A stretch of DNA of 64,000 bases from Bryobacter sp. CoA8 C33. Lineage in GTDB: Bacteria > Acidobacteriota > Terriglobia > Bryobacterales > Bryobacteraceae. Under the pieces are notes generated by a model. The model did no database searches. It had not been told where the DNA came from and saw nothing but the letters and a program-made list of their open reading frames with translations. The stretch is from contig JAINDK010000083.1 of NCBI GenBank assembly GCA_019931185.1, forward strand, positions 1 through 64,000. The letters are read 5' to 3'. Positions 41,609 through 50,927 of the stretch are shown piece after piece (positions within the stretch are counted from its first letter, which is position 1; every line of letters begins with the position of its first letter). Made by a program: the position numbers and the translations under genes.

Positions 41609-44063
41609 CAAACCCGAAATCATGAGCCCCGCCGGGCACTGGCCCCAACTCAAGGCGGCCATCGAAGCCGGTGCTGACAGTGTCTACTTCGGCCTCTCTC
41701 ACTTCTCCGCCCGCGCCAAGGTCGGCTTTACTCTCGAAGAGCTGCCCGAAGCCCTCGCCCTGCTCCATCGCCGCGGCGTCAAGGGCTACGTCACCTTCAA
41801 TACCCTCGTCTTCGACCGCGAATGGCAGGCCGCCATCCAGACCGTCGAAACGATCGCCACCGCCGGCGCCGACGCCATCATCGTCCAGGACCTCGGCGCC
41901 TGCTCCCTGATCCGCCAAATCGCCCCCGCTCTCCCCATCCACGCCAGCACCCAGATGACCATCACCAATGCCGATGGCGTCCGCCTCGCCCAGCGCCTCG
42001 GCGCCTCCCGCGTCAATCTCGCCCGCGAACTCTCCCTCGACGAAATCGCCCGCATCCGCGAGCAATCCGATTGCGAACTTGAAGTCTTCGTTCACGGCGC
42101 CCTCTGCGTTGCCTACAGCGGCCAGTGCTTCAGCAGCGAGGCCTGGGGCGGCCGCAGCGCCAACCGCGGCCAATGCGCCCAGGCCTGCCGCCTCCCCTAT
42201 GACCTCATCGTCGATGGCCAACCCCAACCCCTCGGCGATGCCCGCTACCTGCTCAGCCCCGGTGACCTCTACACTCTCGAGTGGGTCCCCCGCCTCGCCG
42301 CCCTCGGCCTCTCCGCCCTAAAAATCGAAGGCCGCTACAAGGACGCCGAATACGTCGCCCTCACCACCGCCGCCTACCGTAAAGCCGTCGACGGCCTCTC
42401 CACCATCAGCCCCGAAGACCGCCTCCGCCTCGAACAGGTCTACTCCCGCGGCCTCGCCCCCTTCTTCTTGAGCGGCACCAACCACCAGCAAGTCGTCCAG
42501 GCCCGCGCCCCCCGCCACCGCGGTGTCCTCCTCGGCTCCGTCGCCTCCCTCGAGCCCGATCGCGTCCTCATCAAAGTCAACGAAAATCATTCCATCGCCC
42601 CCCTCAAGCCCGGCGACGGCGTCGTCTTCGATGCCGCCTCCTGGCGCAGCCCCCAGGAAAAAGAGGAAGGCGGCCGCGTCTATGCCGTCTCCCCTCTCGG
42701 CAAAAATCTCCTCGCTGTCCAGTTCGGCAACCGCGACATCGACTTCTCCCGCATCCGCCCCGGCGACCTCCTCTGGCGCTCTAGCGATCCCGATCTCGAC
42801 CGCGCCGCCCGCGTCTTCACCCACGCCACACATCCTCTCCACCGCCGCCCCGTCGATATCACTGTCCGCGCCATCACCGGCCAGCCCCTCTCTCTCGAAT
42901 GGCGCCGCGCCGGCCTTCTCGTTACCGTCGAATCCAGCCAACCCCTCACCCCCTCCCCCCAGCAGGGCTTGACCCTCGACACCCTCCGCGAACAGCTTTC
43001 CCGCCTCGGCAATACCGCTTACTCCCTCGCCAGCTTATCCGCCGTCATCGAAGGCCAGCCCTTCGTTCCCCTTTCTCTGCTCAATCAGTTGCGCCGCCTC
43101 GCCGTCGAAAAACTCGATGCCGCCGCCGGCTCGCCCCGCCCCCTTCCCGTCGCACCCTGGCGCCCTCCCGCACCTCCCGCCGCCGGTCCCGCCGGCCCCC
43201 CCGAACTCCATCTCCTCGTCCGCGCCCCACGCCAGCTCGACGCCGCCATCGCCGCCCGCCCCGCCAGCATCACCCTCGATTACCTCGACCTCTACGGCTT
43301 ATGGCCCTCTCTGGAAAAACTCAAGGCCAGCGGCATCCCCGCCCGCGTCGCCAGCCCCCGCATCCTCAAACCCGGCGAAGATAAAATCGCCCACTTCCTC
43401 GCCAAGCTCGACTGCGCCCTCCTCATCCGCTCCGCCGGTCTCCTCGAAAATCTCCGCCAACGCGGCCTCCCCCACCTCACCGGCGACTTCAGCCTCAACG
43501 CCGCCAACTCCACCACCACGGCCCTCCTGCTCAACTCCGGCCTCGATCGCCTCACTCCCTCCCACGACCTCAACGCCGCCCAAATCGCCGCCCTCGCCCG
43601 CCAAACCAGCCCCACCCGCCTCGAATCCATCGCCTACCAGCACCTCCCCGTCTTCCACACCGAGCATTGCGTCTTCTGCCGCTTCCTCTCCTCTGGAACT
43701 TCCTATCTCGATTGCGGCCGCCCCTGCGAAAAACACGAAATGGCCCTCGCCGACGAACAAGGCCGCCACCACCCCGTCCTCGCCGACGCCGGCTGCCGCA
43801 ACACCGTCTTCGGCGCAGAAGCCCAGCACGCCGCCTCCCACCTCCCGCTCTGGCTCGAGGTCGGCATCCGCCACTTCCGCCTCGAATTCGTCCACGAAGA
43901 CGCCCCGGCCGTCTCCCGCATCACCGCTGCCTTCCGCCAAACTCTCGACGGCCTCCAATCCCCCGCCTGGCTCGAACACCAACTCCGCCTCGCCGCCCCC
44001 CAAGGCCTCACCGAAGGCAGCCTCTTCATCCCCAAATCCGAACCCCTCTTCCGCATCCTCTAA
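41601..44063 (+). CDS. Peptidase U32-family protein (RlhA/YegQ-like)
   Basis: The 820-residue protein starts [19 protein letters not shown], the family PEILAPAG-type beginning. It shows [30 protein letters not shown] and [11 protein letters not shown] (U32 core with conserved cysteines). A DUF3656-like C-terminal part ends with TEHCVFCRF and CGRPCEKHE. Characterised members hydroxylate tRNA or rRNA (TrhP, RlhA) rather than acting as proteases; length (E. coli RlhA about 650) makes RlhA-like the best guess. TTG 41601 is chosen because PEIMSPAG is conserved before ATG 41622 and GAAGGA lies 4 nt upstream of the TTG. Confidence 0.88.
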   Translation: MINKPEIMSPAGHWPQLKAAIEAGADSVYFGLSHFSARAKVGFTLEELPEALALLHRRGVKGYVTFNTLVFDREWQAAIQTVETIATAGADAIIVQDLGACSLIRQIAPALPIHASTQMTITNADGVRLAQRLGASRVNLARELSLDEIARIREQSDCELEVFVHGALCVAYSGQCFSSEAWGGRSANRGQCAQACRLPYDLIVDGQPQPLGDARYLLSPGDLYTLEWVPRLAALGLSALKIEGRYKDAEYVALTTAAYRKAVDGLSTISPEDRLRLEQVYSRGLAPFFLSGTNHQQVVQARAPRHRGVLLGSVASLEPDRVLIKVNENHSIAPLKPGDGVVFDAASWRSPQEKEEGGRVYAVSPLGKNLLAVQFGNRDIDFSRIRPGDLLWRSSDPDLDRAARVFTHATHPLHRRPVDITVRAITGQPLSLEWRRAGLLVTVESSQPLTPSPQQGLTLDTLREQLSRLGNTAYSLASLSAVIEGQPFVPLSLLNQLRRLAVEKLDAAAGSPRPLPVAPWRPPAPPAAGPAGPPELHLLVRAPRQLDAAIAARPASITLDYLDLYGLWPSLEKLKASGIPARVASPRILKPGEDKIAHFLAKLDCALLIRSAGLLENLRQRGLPHLTGDFSLNAANSTTTALLLNSGLDRLTPSHDLNAAQIAALARQTSPTRLESIAYQHLPVFHTEHCVFCRFLSSGTSYLDCGRPCEKHEMALADEQGRHHPVLADAGCRNTVFGAEAQHAASHLPLWLEVGIRHFRLEFVHEDAPAVSRITAAFRQTLDGLQSPAWLEHQLRLAAPQGLTEGSLFIPKSEPLFRIL

Positions 44064-44071
44064 ATAAGAAA

Positions 44072-44093
44072 GCGGCGCCGTTTCCGGCGCCGC
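44072..44093. terminator. Bidirectional hairpin terminator
   Basis: A perfect 9-bp stem (GCGGCGCCG / CGGCGCCGC, loop TTTC) lies between the convergent U32 gene (stop 44063) and PQQ dehydrogenase gene (stop 44119). On the + strand it is followed by CCTTTTC; on the - strand by TTTCTTATTT. Both directions could terminate here. Confidence 0.8.
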
Positions 44094-44118
44094 CCTTTTC
44101 AAAAAAAACGACTGCTTC

Positions 44119-45669
44119 CTACTCCACCGTAAACGAAAACAGCGTATGCCCGCACGCGATCGCCACGTGCTGCTTACCATCCGCCGCCAGATACGAAATC
44201 GGGTTCGCAAACGCCTTGCCCCCCATCGGGAACCGCCACAGCAGCTTGCCCGTCGTGTCGTCCAGGGCCAGCATGTCGCCGTCTCCGGTGGCCGCAAATA
44301 CCAGCCCCCCCGCCGTCGACAACACCCCAGACCACGACGCCCCGCTCAGCGCATATTCCCACTTCGCCTTGCCCGTCGTGAAGTCCATCGCCTTGATCGC
44401 CCCAGTCGCTTCCTCCCCAGGCTTCGAGACAAACCGCCCCGCCAGATACCAACTGCCTTCCTTGTACGTATCGTCTCCCGAATAGAACACGCCGCCTTCA
44501 TCCCGCGTCATCACATAATGCAGCTTCGTTTGCGGGCTGTAGCTCGGCGCCTGGAAGTTCGTCGCCCCCGGCGAATTCGGATACACCACCGTCCCGTTCG
44601 GCGTCGGCGCCGTATTCGGCAACCGCACCGGCCGGCCCTTGGCGTCCAACTCCGGCTGCGCCCACGTCTGCCTCACATACTGCTTGCCCAGCAGATACTC
44701 TCCCGTCTCCCGGTCAAACACATAGTAGAAAGCATTCCGGTTGGCAAACAACACCAGCTTCCGCATCTTCCCCTTCCACATCTCGTCCACCAGCACCGGC
44801 ACCTGCGTCGCGTCCCAGTCATGCACATCATGCGGCGTGAACTGGAAGTACCACTTCATCTTCCCCGTGTCCGCGTCAATGGCCAGTATCGAATCCGAAT
44901 ACAGGTTGTCGCCCCGCCGCTTATCGCCCTTCCAGTCTGGCCCCGGGTTCCCCGTGCCCCAGAAAATCAGGTTCGTCGAGGGGTCATAGCTCCCCGTTAC
45001 CCAGGTCGTCGCCGACCCGTACTTGTAGCTGTCCCCCAGCCACGTCTCCGTCGCCTTGTCGCCCGCCGACGGCACCGTGTACAAACGCCAAGCCTGCTTG
45101 CCCGTCTTCGCCTCATAGGCCGCGATATAGCCCCGCACGCCAAACTCACCGCCCGCCGAGCCGATAATCACCTTGTCCTTCACAATCAGCGGCGCCACCG
45201 TCGAGCTGTAGCCCTTCTTGATGTCCGCCATTTCCACATCCCACACCACATGCCCCGTTGCCGCATCAAGCGCCACCAGATGCGCATCGAGCGTCCCGAT
45301 AAACACCAGATCGCCCAGCTTCGCCACCCCGCGGTTCACCCTTCCACAGCAATACGCCACGCTGTCCGGCAACACGCGCTTATACCGCCACAACACCTTG
45401 CCCGACCGGCTCTCGATCGCCGACACATCGCTCGGCGGCTCCGACACATACAGTATGCCGTTATCGGCAATCGGCGACGCCTCAAACTTATCCGTCTTAT
45501 CGATCTGCATCGCCCAGGCCAGCTTCAGCCGCGACGCATTCGTCTTGTTGATCTGCTTCAGCGGCGAAAAGCGATGGCCTTGCGGATTGCCCTGAAAGTG
45601 CAGCCAGTCGCCCGAAGGCGCTTGCGCGCTCAATAGCGCCGCCGTCGAAAGAGCAAGAAGAATCTTCAT
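44119..45669 (-). CDS. PQQ-dependent alcohol dehydrogenase, lanthanide-type
   Basis: The 516-residue periplasmic enzyme has a signal peptide and an eight-bladed PQQ propeller. Landmarks are the vicinal cysteines Cys107-Cys108 (AYCCGRVNRG), metal ligands Glu175 (GGEFG) and Asn241 (GTGNPGP), and the catalytic motif HDWDATQ with Asp284. Asp286, two residues on, is the extra aspartate that in XoxF/ExaF-type enzymes coordinates a lanthanide; calcium enzymes have Ala, Ser or Thr here. It likely oxidises an alcohol and passes electrons to the cytochrome encoded just upstream (TAATG overlap). It closes an operon with formate dehydrogenase. The substrate is not determined. Confidence 0.9.
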   Translation of the reverse strand: MKILLALSTAALLSAQAPSGDWLHFQGNPQGHRFSPLKQINKTNASRLKLAWAMQIDKTDKFEASPIADNGILYVSEPPSDVSAIESRSGKVLWRYKRVLPDSVAYCCGRVNRGVAKLGDLVFIGTLDAHLVALDAATGHVVWDVEMADIKKGYSSTVAPLIVKDKVIIGSAGGEFGVRGYIAAYEAKTGKQAWRLYTVPSAGDKATETWLGDSYKYGSATTWVTGSYDPSTNLIFWGTGNPGPDWKGDKRRGDNLYSDSILAIDADTGKMKWYFQFTPHDVHDWDATQVPVLVDEMWKGKMRKLVLFANRNAFYYVFDRETGEYLLGKQYVRQTWAQPELDAKGRPVRLPNTAPTPNGTVVYPNSPGATNFQAPSYSPQTKLHYVMTRDEGGVFYSGDDTYKEGSWYLAGRFVSKPGEEATGAIKAMDFTTGKAKWEYALSGASWSGVLSTAGGLVFAATGDGDMLALDDTTGKLLWRFPMGGKAFANPISYLAADGKQHVAIACGHTLFSFTVE

Positions 45670-46421
45670 TAGAGAGCACCCCGCAGTGAGAAGAGATACG
45701 CAATCAGGTCCGTCATTTCGTCCTCGCTGAACACCTTGCCGTAGGCCGGCATCGAGGATCGCGTCAGGTCGCGGTCAATCTTCACCGCTTCCGCTTTCGC
45801 AATCGTCTGGATCTTGCCCTTGCCGTCGCGCAGGCTCACGTGGAAATTGTCTTCGTTCAGCCGGATCCCCGATACCTTCTGCCCCGACTTCAGCGTCAGG
45901 TGCACCATCGACCAGCCCCCCACCATCGACGCGTTCGGGTCCACGATCGAAGTGCGCAGATTCCCCGGGCTTCGCATCGCCCCAATCAGCGTCAGGTCCG
46001 GGCCCGACCGCCCACCCTTTCCGTCCACCATGTGACAACCCGCGCATCCCCCCTTGCCCAGGTACAAGGCCTTGCCCTTCGCCGCGTCCCCGGCAATCGA
46101 GGTCGGCGCCGTCCGGCCCAACGACCGCACATACCCCGCCACCATCAGCATCTCCTGCTCGCTCATCCCCAGCGCCGGCGGCATGTCCGTTCCCCCGATT
46201 CCGTTGCGGATGATGTTCACCAGCGACGCATCCGTCGGGGCATGCACCAGGTTCGGCGTGACGAGATTCGCCGCCATGCCGTCGTCTCCCTTGCCGTGGC
46301 AAAAGGAGCAATGAAATTGATAGAGCTTGAGGCCCTCGCGCAGGCTGGCCTCATCGGTGGGAGCTTTCATCTGGGCTGACAAAGCCAGAGCGCACCACAG
46401 AGCGAGAATCGTGAGTCTCAT
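45669..46421 (-). CDS. Diheme c-type cytochrome
   Basis: The 250-residue protein has a signal peptide (MRLTILALWCALALSAQ) and two heme sites, CSFCH (38-42) and CAGCH (126-130). Each is followed by a Met-containing loop (GTDMPPALGM and RSSMPAYGKVF). The second half (KGKALYLGKGGCAGCH, SGPDLTLIG, SIVDPNASMVGG) looks like the TIGR02603-type heme-binding domain. It is the natural electron acceptor for the PQQ dehydrogenase with which it overlaps. ATG 46421 is chosen for the clean signal peptide and an AGGA 10 nt upstream. It starts 11 bp after the formate dehydrogenase gamma gene. Confidence 0.92.
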   Translation of the reverse strand: MRLTILALWCALALSAQMKAPTDEASLREGLKLYQFHCSFCHGKGDDGMAANLVTPNLVHAPTDASLVNIIRNGIGGTDMPPALGMSEQEMLMVAGYVRSLGRTAPTSIAGDAAKGKALYLGKGGCAGCHMVDGKGGRSGPDLTLIGAMRSPGNLRTSIVDPNASMVGGWSMVHLTLKSGQKVSGIRLNEDNFHVSLRDGKGKIQTIAKAEAVKIDRDLTRSSMPAYGKVFSEDEMTDLIAYLFSLRGAL

Positions 46422-46432
46422 GTTCGAAAATC

Positions 46433-47065
46433 CTATCTTAAATTGGCGGAGTCGCGCCATACCTTATACCACTTTGGATGATGAAACCGGGCCCACTCCG
46501 GGCTGACCCAGCCCCGCAGGATGGCCCGCATGGAGTGCGGCACCGCCGCCGTCCCCATGTAGATGTGAACCAATATGCCGCCGATCGATCCGATCGCGGC
46601 CAGCGGATGCGCCGCGATCGCTGCCAATCGCAGCCCCCGCGGCATCTCCTCCGGAAACCACAACACCACGCCCGAAACCAGCAGCAACAACCCCGTCGCC
46701 ACCTGGCTCCAGAACAACATCTTCTGCCCCGCGTTAAACCGTCCCGACGGCGGCAACGCCCCATGCTGGTGCGTCGCGTACTTATCCAGCCGCGTCAGCC
46801 AAACCCGGTCATCCGCGTCCAGATACATCGTCTTCGCCCACCGCCGGTACATCCACCCGATCACCACCGAAAACAGCACTCCCGACCACGGATGCGTCCC
46901 CCGGATCACAAAGCCACCACCCGACAGCGAAGCCAGCCAGTACAACACCGGCGTCCACAACGCCAGCCCCGTCAGCGCCGCGTAAACAAAACTCAGCGCC
47001 GCCATCCAGTGCATCACCCGCTCATAGGCGTCAAACCGCGGTATCCGTATCTCATCAAGCTTCAT
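46433..47065 (-). CDS. fdnI: Formate dehydrogenase cytochrome b556 (gamma) subunit
   Basis: The 210-residue membrane protein has four hydrophobic helices (RVMHWMAALSFVYAALTGLA, HPWSGVLFSVVIGWMYR, LFWSQVATGLLLLVSGVVLW, AAHPLAAIGSIGGILVHIYM). Its histidines (HW, HPW, HP, VHIY) are the expected heme b ligands. It matches FdnI/FdoI, which anchors formate dehydrogenase and passes electrons to quinone. The C-terminus SPEWARFHHPKWY is typical of the family. ATG 47065 overlaps the beta-subunit gene by 11 bp. Fits with alpha and beta subunits directly upstream. Confidence 0.93.
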   Translation of the reverse strand: MKLDEIRIPRFDAYERVMHWMAALSFVYAALTGLALWTPVLYWLASLSGGGFVIRGTHPWSGVLFSVVIGWMYRRWAKTMYLDADDRVWLTRLDKYATHQHGALPPSGRFNAGQKMLFWSQVATGLLLLVSGVVLWFPEEMPRGLRLAAIAAHPLAAIGSIGGILVHIYMGTAAVPHSMRAILRGWVSPEWARFHHPKWYKVWRDSANLR

Positions 47066-47867
47066 GCGTCGGTTCCTCCTCCGGATGCCCATGCTTTTCC
47101 GGATCCTGCGGACCAAAAATCACATAGTGGAAAAACGCCCCCAGAATCGACCCCATGAACACCATCGCCCCCAGCGCCTTCAGCGGGCCCTTCCACAACC
47201 TCACCGTCCACGGGATCTCCGGGTCCTTCGGCAACCCGTATTGCTCCGGCTGCGTCGCGTCGTTCAGCACATAAATCACATTCGTCCCGCCCACCCCTGC
47301 CGGGTTATAAATCCCCGCCTGCGCATGCCCGTCGGCCTTCAACTCCCGCGTCCGGATCTCCGCCGACCGCAGCAGCTCATCCCGCTCGCCAAACGTCAGG
47401 CAATTCGTCGGACACGTCTTGATACAGGCCGGCTCCAGTCCCACCGCCGTCCGGTCCGAACACAGCGAACACTTGTACACCTTCTTCGTCGCCGGGCTCA
47501 GCCGCGGCACATCAAACGGACAGCCCGTGATGCAGTACCCGCACCCAATGCAGTTCTCATGCACGAAGTCCACCGTCCCGTTCGCCATCTGCGTGATCGC
47601 CCCCGGCGCCGGACACGCCGCGATGCAGCCCGCCTCCGCGCAGTGCATGCACTGGTATTTCGACATCACCCACGACTGCGCCCCGTTGCGCTCCACTTCG
47701 TTGAACCGGATCAGGTTCCAGAAATTGTGCGCCAGATCCGGCATCGTCTGATACGACCCGTTGAACGTCCCCAGCGTATACTCCTGGTCGTTCCACTCCT
47801 GGCAGGCTACCTCGCAGGCTTTGCAGCCAATGCATAACGTTGTATCGATCAGCTTGGCGACGATCAT
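47055..47867 (-). CDS. fdxH: Formate dehydrogenase iron-sulfur (beta) subunit
   Basis: The 270-residue protein has four ferredoxin-like Cys clusters: CIGCKACEVAC, CMHCAEAGCIAAC, CIGCGYCITGC and CSLCSDR...CIKTC. These bind four [4Fe-4S] centres that carry electrons from the molybdenum/tungsten site to heme b. A single membrane helix near the C-terminus (KALGAMVFMGSILGAFFHYVIF) anchors it, as in FdnH/FdoH. The start overlaps the alpha-subunit stop (ATGA) and its end overlaps fdnI. Confidence 0.95.
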   Translation of the reverse strand: MIVAKLIDTTLCIGCKACEVACQEWNDQEYTLGTFNGSYQTMPDLAHNFWNLIRFNEVERNGAQSWVMSKYQCMHCAEAGCIAACPAPGAITQMANGTVDFVHENCIGCGYCITGCPFDVPRLSPATKKVYKCSLCSDRTAVGLEPACIKTCPTNCLTFGERDELLRSAEIRTRELKADGHAQAGIYNPAGVGGTNVIYVLNDATQPEQYGLPKDPEIPWTVRLWKGPLKALGAMVFMGSILGAFFHYVIFGPQDPEKHGHPEEEPTHEA

Positions 47868-50800
47868 GAGATCTTCTCCAGATTCACTAAGAAGCCCTTG
47901 TATTCCGGCGTGCCCGAGTTCGGGTCATACGCGCTCGGCGTCAGATTGTTGATCAGCGGACCCGTCACTTTCCCGACATAGCCCCAGTGGATTGGCAGCC
48001 CCACATGGTACGTCTTCTGCCCCTTCACCTTCAGCGTGCGCAGCCGCTTGGTCACCAGCGCCGGGCCTTCCAACTGGCCCCGGGCCGAGGACACCCTCAC
48101 CCGGTCGCCGTTGGCGATCCCTTTTTCCGCCGCCAGCTCCGCCGGCACCTCCACGAAGAAATTCGATTGCAATTCCGACGACGACGACGTGTGCTTCGTC
48201 CAGTAATGAAAGTGCTCCGTCAGCCGGTACGTAATCGCCACGTACGGAAAATCCTTCGCCTGCCCGAACTTCGCCCCTTCGCTCGAATACGTCTTCAGCA
48301 GTGGATTCGCACTCACATCCGGATGCAGCGGATTACTCACCGGGCTCTCGGCCGGCTCATAATGCTCCGGAAACGGCCCTTCCACCAGGTCCGGCGCAAA
48401 CAGCCGCGCCACCCCTTCCGGCAGCATGATAAACGCCGGCAAGGTCCCCGGCGCCGCGTCCGCCTTATAGTCGGGCGTGTCCCCCCGCCACCTCTCTCCG
48501 TCCCAAATCAGCGGCGCCCGCGTCTTATCCCATGGCTGCCCATTCTCATCCGCCGAGGCGCGGTTATACAAAATGCGCCGGTTCGCCGGCCATGACCACG
48601 ACCACTTCGGATACAGCCCCAGTCCCGTCGGATCCTCCTGCCCGCGCCGCGACATCTGATTGCCCGCCTCCGTCCAGCAACCCGAATACACCCAGTTGCC
48701 GCACGCCGTCGTGCCATCGTCCTTCAATTCTCCGAATCCGTTCACTTGCTTCAGCGTCGTCAGGTCCACCCCATTCACTTCCTTGGCCACCTCACTCAGC
48801 AAAGGCTTGTGCGGCAACGCATAATCCCAGCTCATGTTCAGCAGCGGCTCCCGCCCCTTGCCCCCGTCCTTCTCATACAGCCGCCGGATCTCGAGAAACA
48901 GCCGCGCGATGATCTCCTGATCCCGCATCGCCTCCCCCGGCGGATCCGTCGCGATTTCCTTCCACTGCAACCACCGCGATGAATTGACAAACGCTCCATC
49001 TTTCTCGGCAAAATTCGCCGCCGGTAACAGAAACACCTCGGTCTGTATCTGCTCGGCGCTCAACGCCTCCGGATAATCCTTCGCCGCCAAAGTCTTCGCA
49101 TTCCAAAACGCCGCCGTCTCCGTCTCGAAGTTCTCCGCCACAATCATCCACTTCAACTTCGACAGCGCCGTCAGCATCTTGTGCGTATTCGGCCCGTTCG
49201 CCACCGGGTTCATCCCAAAGCTGATCAGCCCCTCCAGCTTGCCCTGGTGCATATCGTCAAAAAACGCGCCCCAGGAATGATCCCCTTTATCCTCGATCTT
49301 CGGCAGCCAGCCGTAGCCATAATCGTTCTCCCGCTGCGCCTTCTTCCCGTAATAAGCCTTGAGCAGACTCGTCATGAACTTCGGCGTATTCCCCCAATAG
49401 TTCAGACTCTTGGCCTGCAACGCCTTCGGCGTGTTCACCTTCAGGTATTCCGCTAGCGTCGTTTGGCTCGCTCGCGGTATCTTCAGATACCCCGGCAGCA
49501 TGTTCCAGGCGCCCATGTCCGTCGAGCCCTGTATGTTCGCATGCCCGCGCTGCGCGTTCACTCCGCCCCCCGGCATCCCGATATTGCCCATCAGCAATTG
49601 CACCATCGCCGCCGCGTGGATCAACTGCACCGCGAACGAATGATGCGTCCAGCCCAGCGCATACAGCACCGTGCCTGACTTGTTCTCCGCCGCCGCCACC
49701 GTAATCATCTCCGCGGCTTTCAAAAACTCCTCCGGCGTACACCCGCAAACCTCCGCCACCTTCTCCGGCGTGTAGCGCGCATAATGCGCCTTCATCAGCT
49801 GAAACACACAACGCGGATGCTCGAGCGTCGCGTCCGTCTTCGCGTACCCGTTCCCGTCCAGCTCATACTGCCAGCTGCTCTTGTCGTAATGATCCTTTTC
49901 CCAGCCCGAGAAATGACCGTCCGCGAAGCCAAACCCCTCGGCAATCAGAAAACTCGCATTCGTATGCTCGATTACATACTTGCGCTGGTATTTGTTGTTC
50001 GTCACCGCGTAATGGATCAGACCACCCAGAAACGCAATGTCCGTCCCCGACCGGATCGGCACATAACAATCGCTCACCGCCGCCGTCCGCGTAAACCGCG
50101 GGTCCACGCAAACAATCTTCGCCTTGCGCTGCCGCTTGGCTTCCATCACAAACCGGAATCCCACCGGATGATTCTCCGCCGGGTTCCCCCCCATCACCAG
50201 CACGACGTCCGCGTTGGCAACATCCGTCCAACCGTTCGTCATCGCTCCCCTTCCGAATGTGGCGGCCAAACTGGTCACCGTGGGGCCGTGTCAAAGCCGG
50301 CTTTGATTCTCGTAGGCTAATATCCCCAACCCAAACCGGAATTTGCCCAATAAATAGTTGATCTCGTTGGTGTCCGTACACCCGCCGATCATCGCCACGT
50401 TCTCCAGGCGGTTTACCGTCCGCCCTTCCGCGTCCTTTTCTTCAAAACCCGCGTCGCGCGATGCCTTGATCCGCGCCGCCATCTTCCCAAAAGCCTCTTC
50501 CCAGCTCAAGTCCGTCCACTCGCGCGCCCCCGGCGCCCGGTAGCGCACCTTCGTCAGCCGCCGGTCGCTCTGCACAAACTCCTCGAGCGACGCCCCCTTC
50601 GGACACAAGGTCCCCCGGTTGATCGGCGATTCCGGGTCCCCCTCGATATGCACGATCGCCGACCGCACGTTCCGCGCCTTGTCCCCCAGCGTGTGTATAT
50701 TCACGCTGCAGCCAACGGCGCAATACGGACAAATCGATGTGTATTTCGTGGTGTTCGCCGTCTTCAGCGGCGCAATGTGCGCCGCGCTCGCGTTTTCCGC

Positions 50801-50902
50801 GGGCGCGCCCGTCAGCGTTGCTGCCGTACTCGCCCCCGTTGCCGCGCTCCGGGTAATAAAGTCCCGTCGGGAAGAATTCTTCGACATAGGGCTGCTACGC
50901 AT
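47864..50902 (-). CDS. fdnG: Formate dehydrogenase alpha subunit, selenocysteine-containing
   Basis: The 1012-residue catalytic subunit (E. coli FdnG is 1015) oxidises formate at a bis-MGD molybdenum or tungsten site. It has a twin-arginine leader (SRRDFITRSAATGAS), the [4Fe-4S] motif CPYCAVGC...LCPKG, and molybdopterin regions including VLVMGGNPAENHPVGF. The codon at 50291-50293 is TGA inside SRL-U-HGPTV, precisely where selenocysteine lies in FdnG; the frame continues as TSLAATFGRGAMTN. An automated call would split the gene in two. ATG 50902 has GAGGA 12 nt upstream; ATG 50887 is an alternative. Twin-arginine export places the site in the periplasm. Confidence 0.95.
50253..50293 (-). promoter_or_regulatory. 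Bacterial SECIS element at the fdnG UGA codon
   Basis: Immediately 3' of the UGA, the mRNA reads CACGGCCCCACGG then UGACCAGUUUGGCCGCC. A small hairpin CCA-GUU-UGG has its loop about 19 nt after the UGA, close to the 18-nt spacing in E. coli fdhF, and GG/CC pairs extend the stem. This is the expected SelB-binding signal. The fold is drawn by eye. Confidence 0.75.
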
Positions 50903-50927
50903 TTCATCACACTTTCCTCACCCTGTC

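Noticed and set aside
47864-50902. fdnG seen as two separate or pseudogenised pieces
   Set aside because: The break is a single TGA with the exact selenocysteine context of FdnG and a SECIS-like hairpin, so it is one intact gene.
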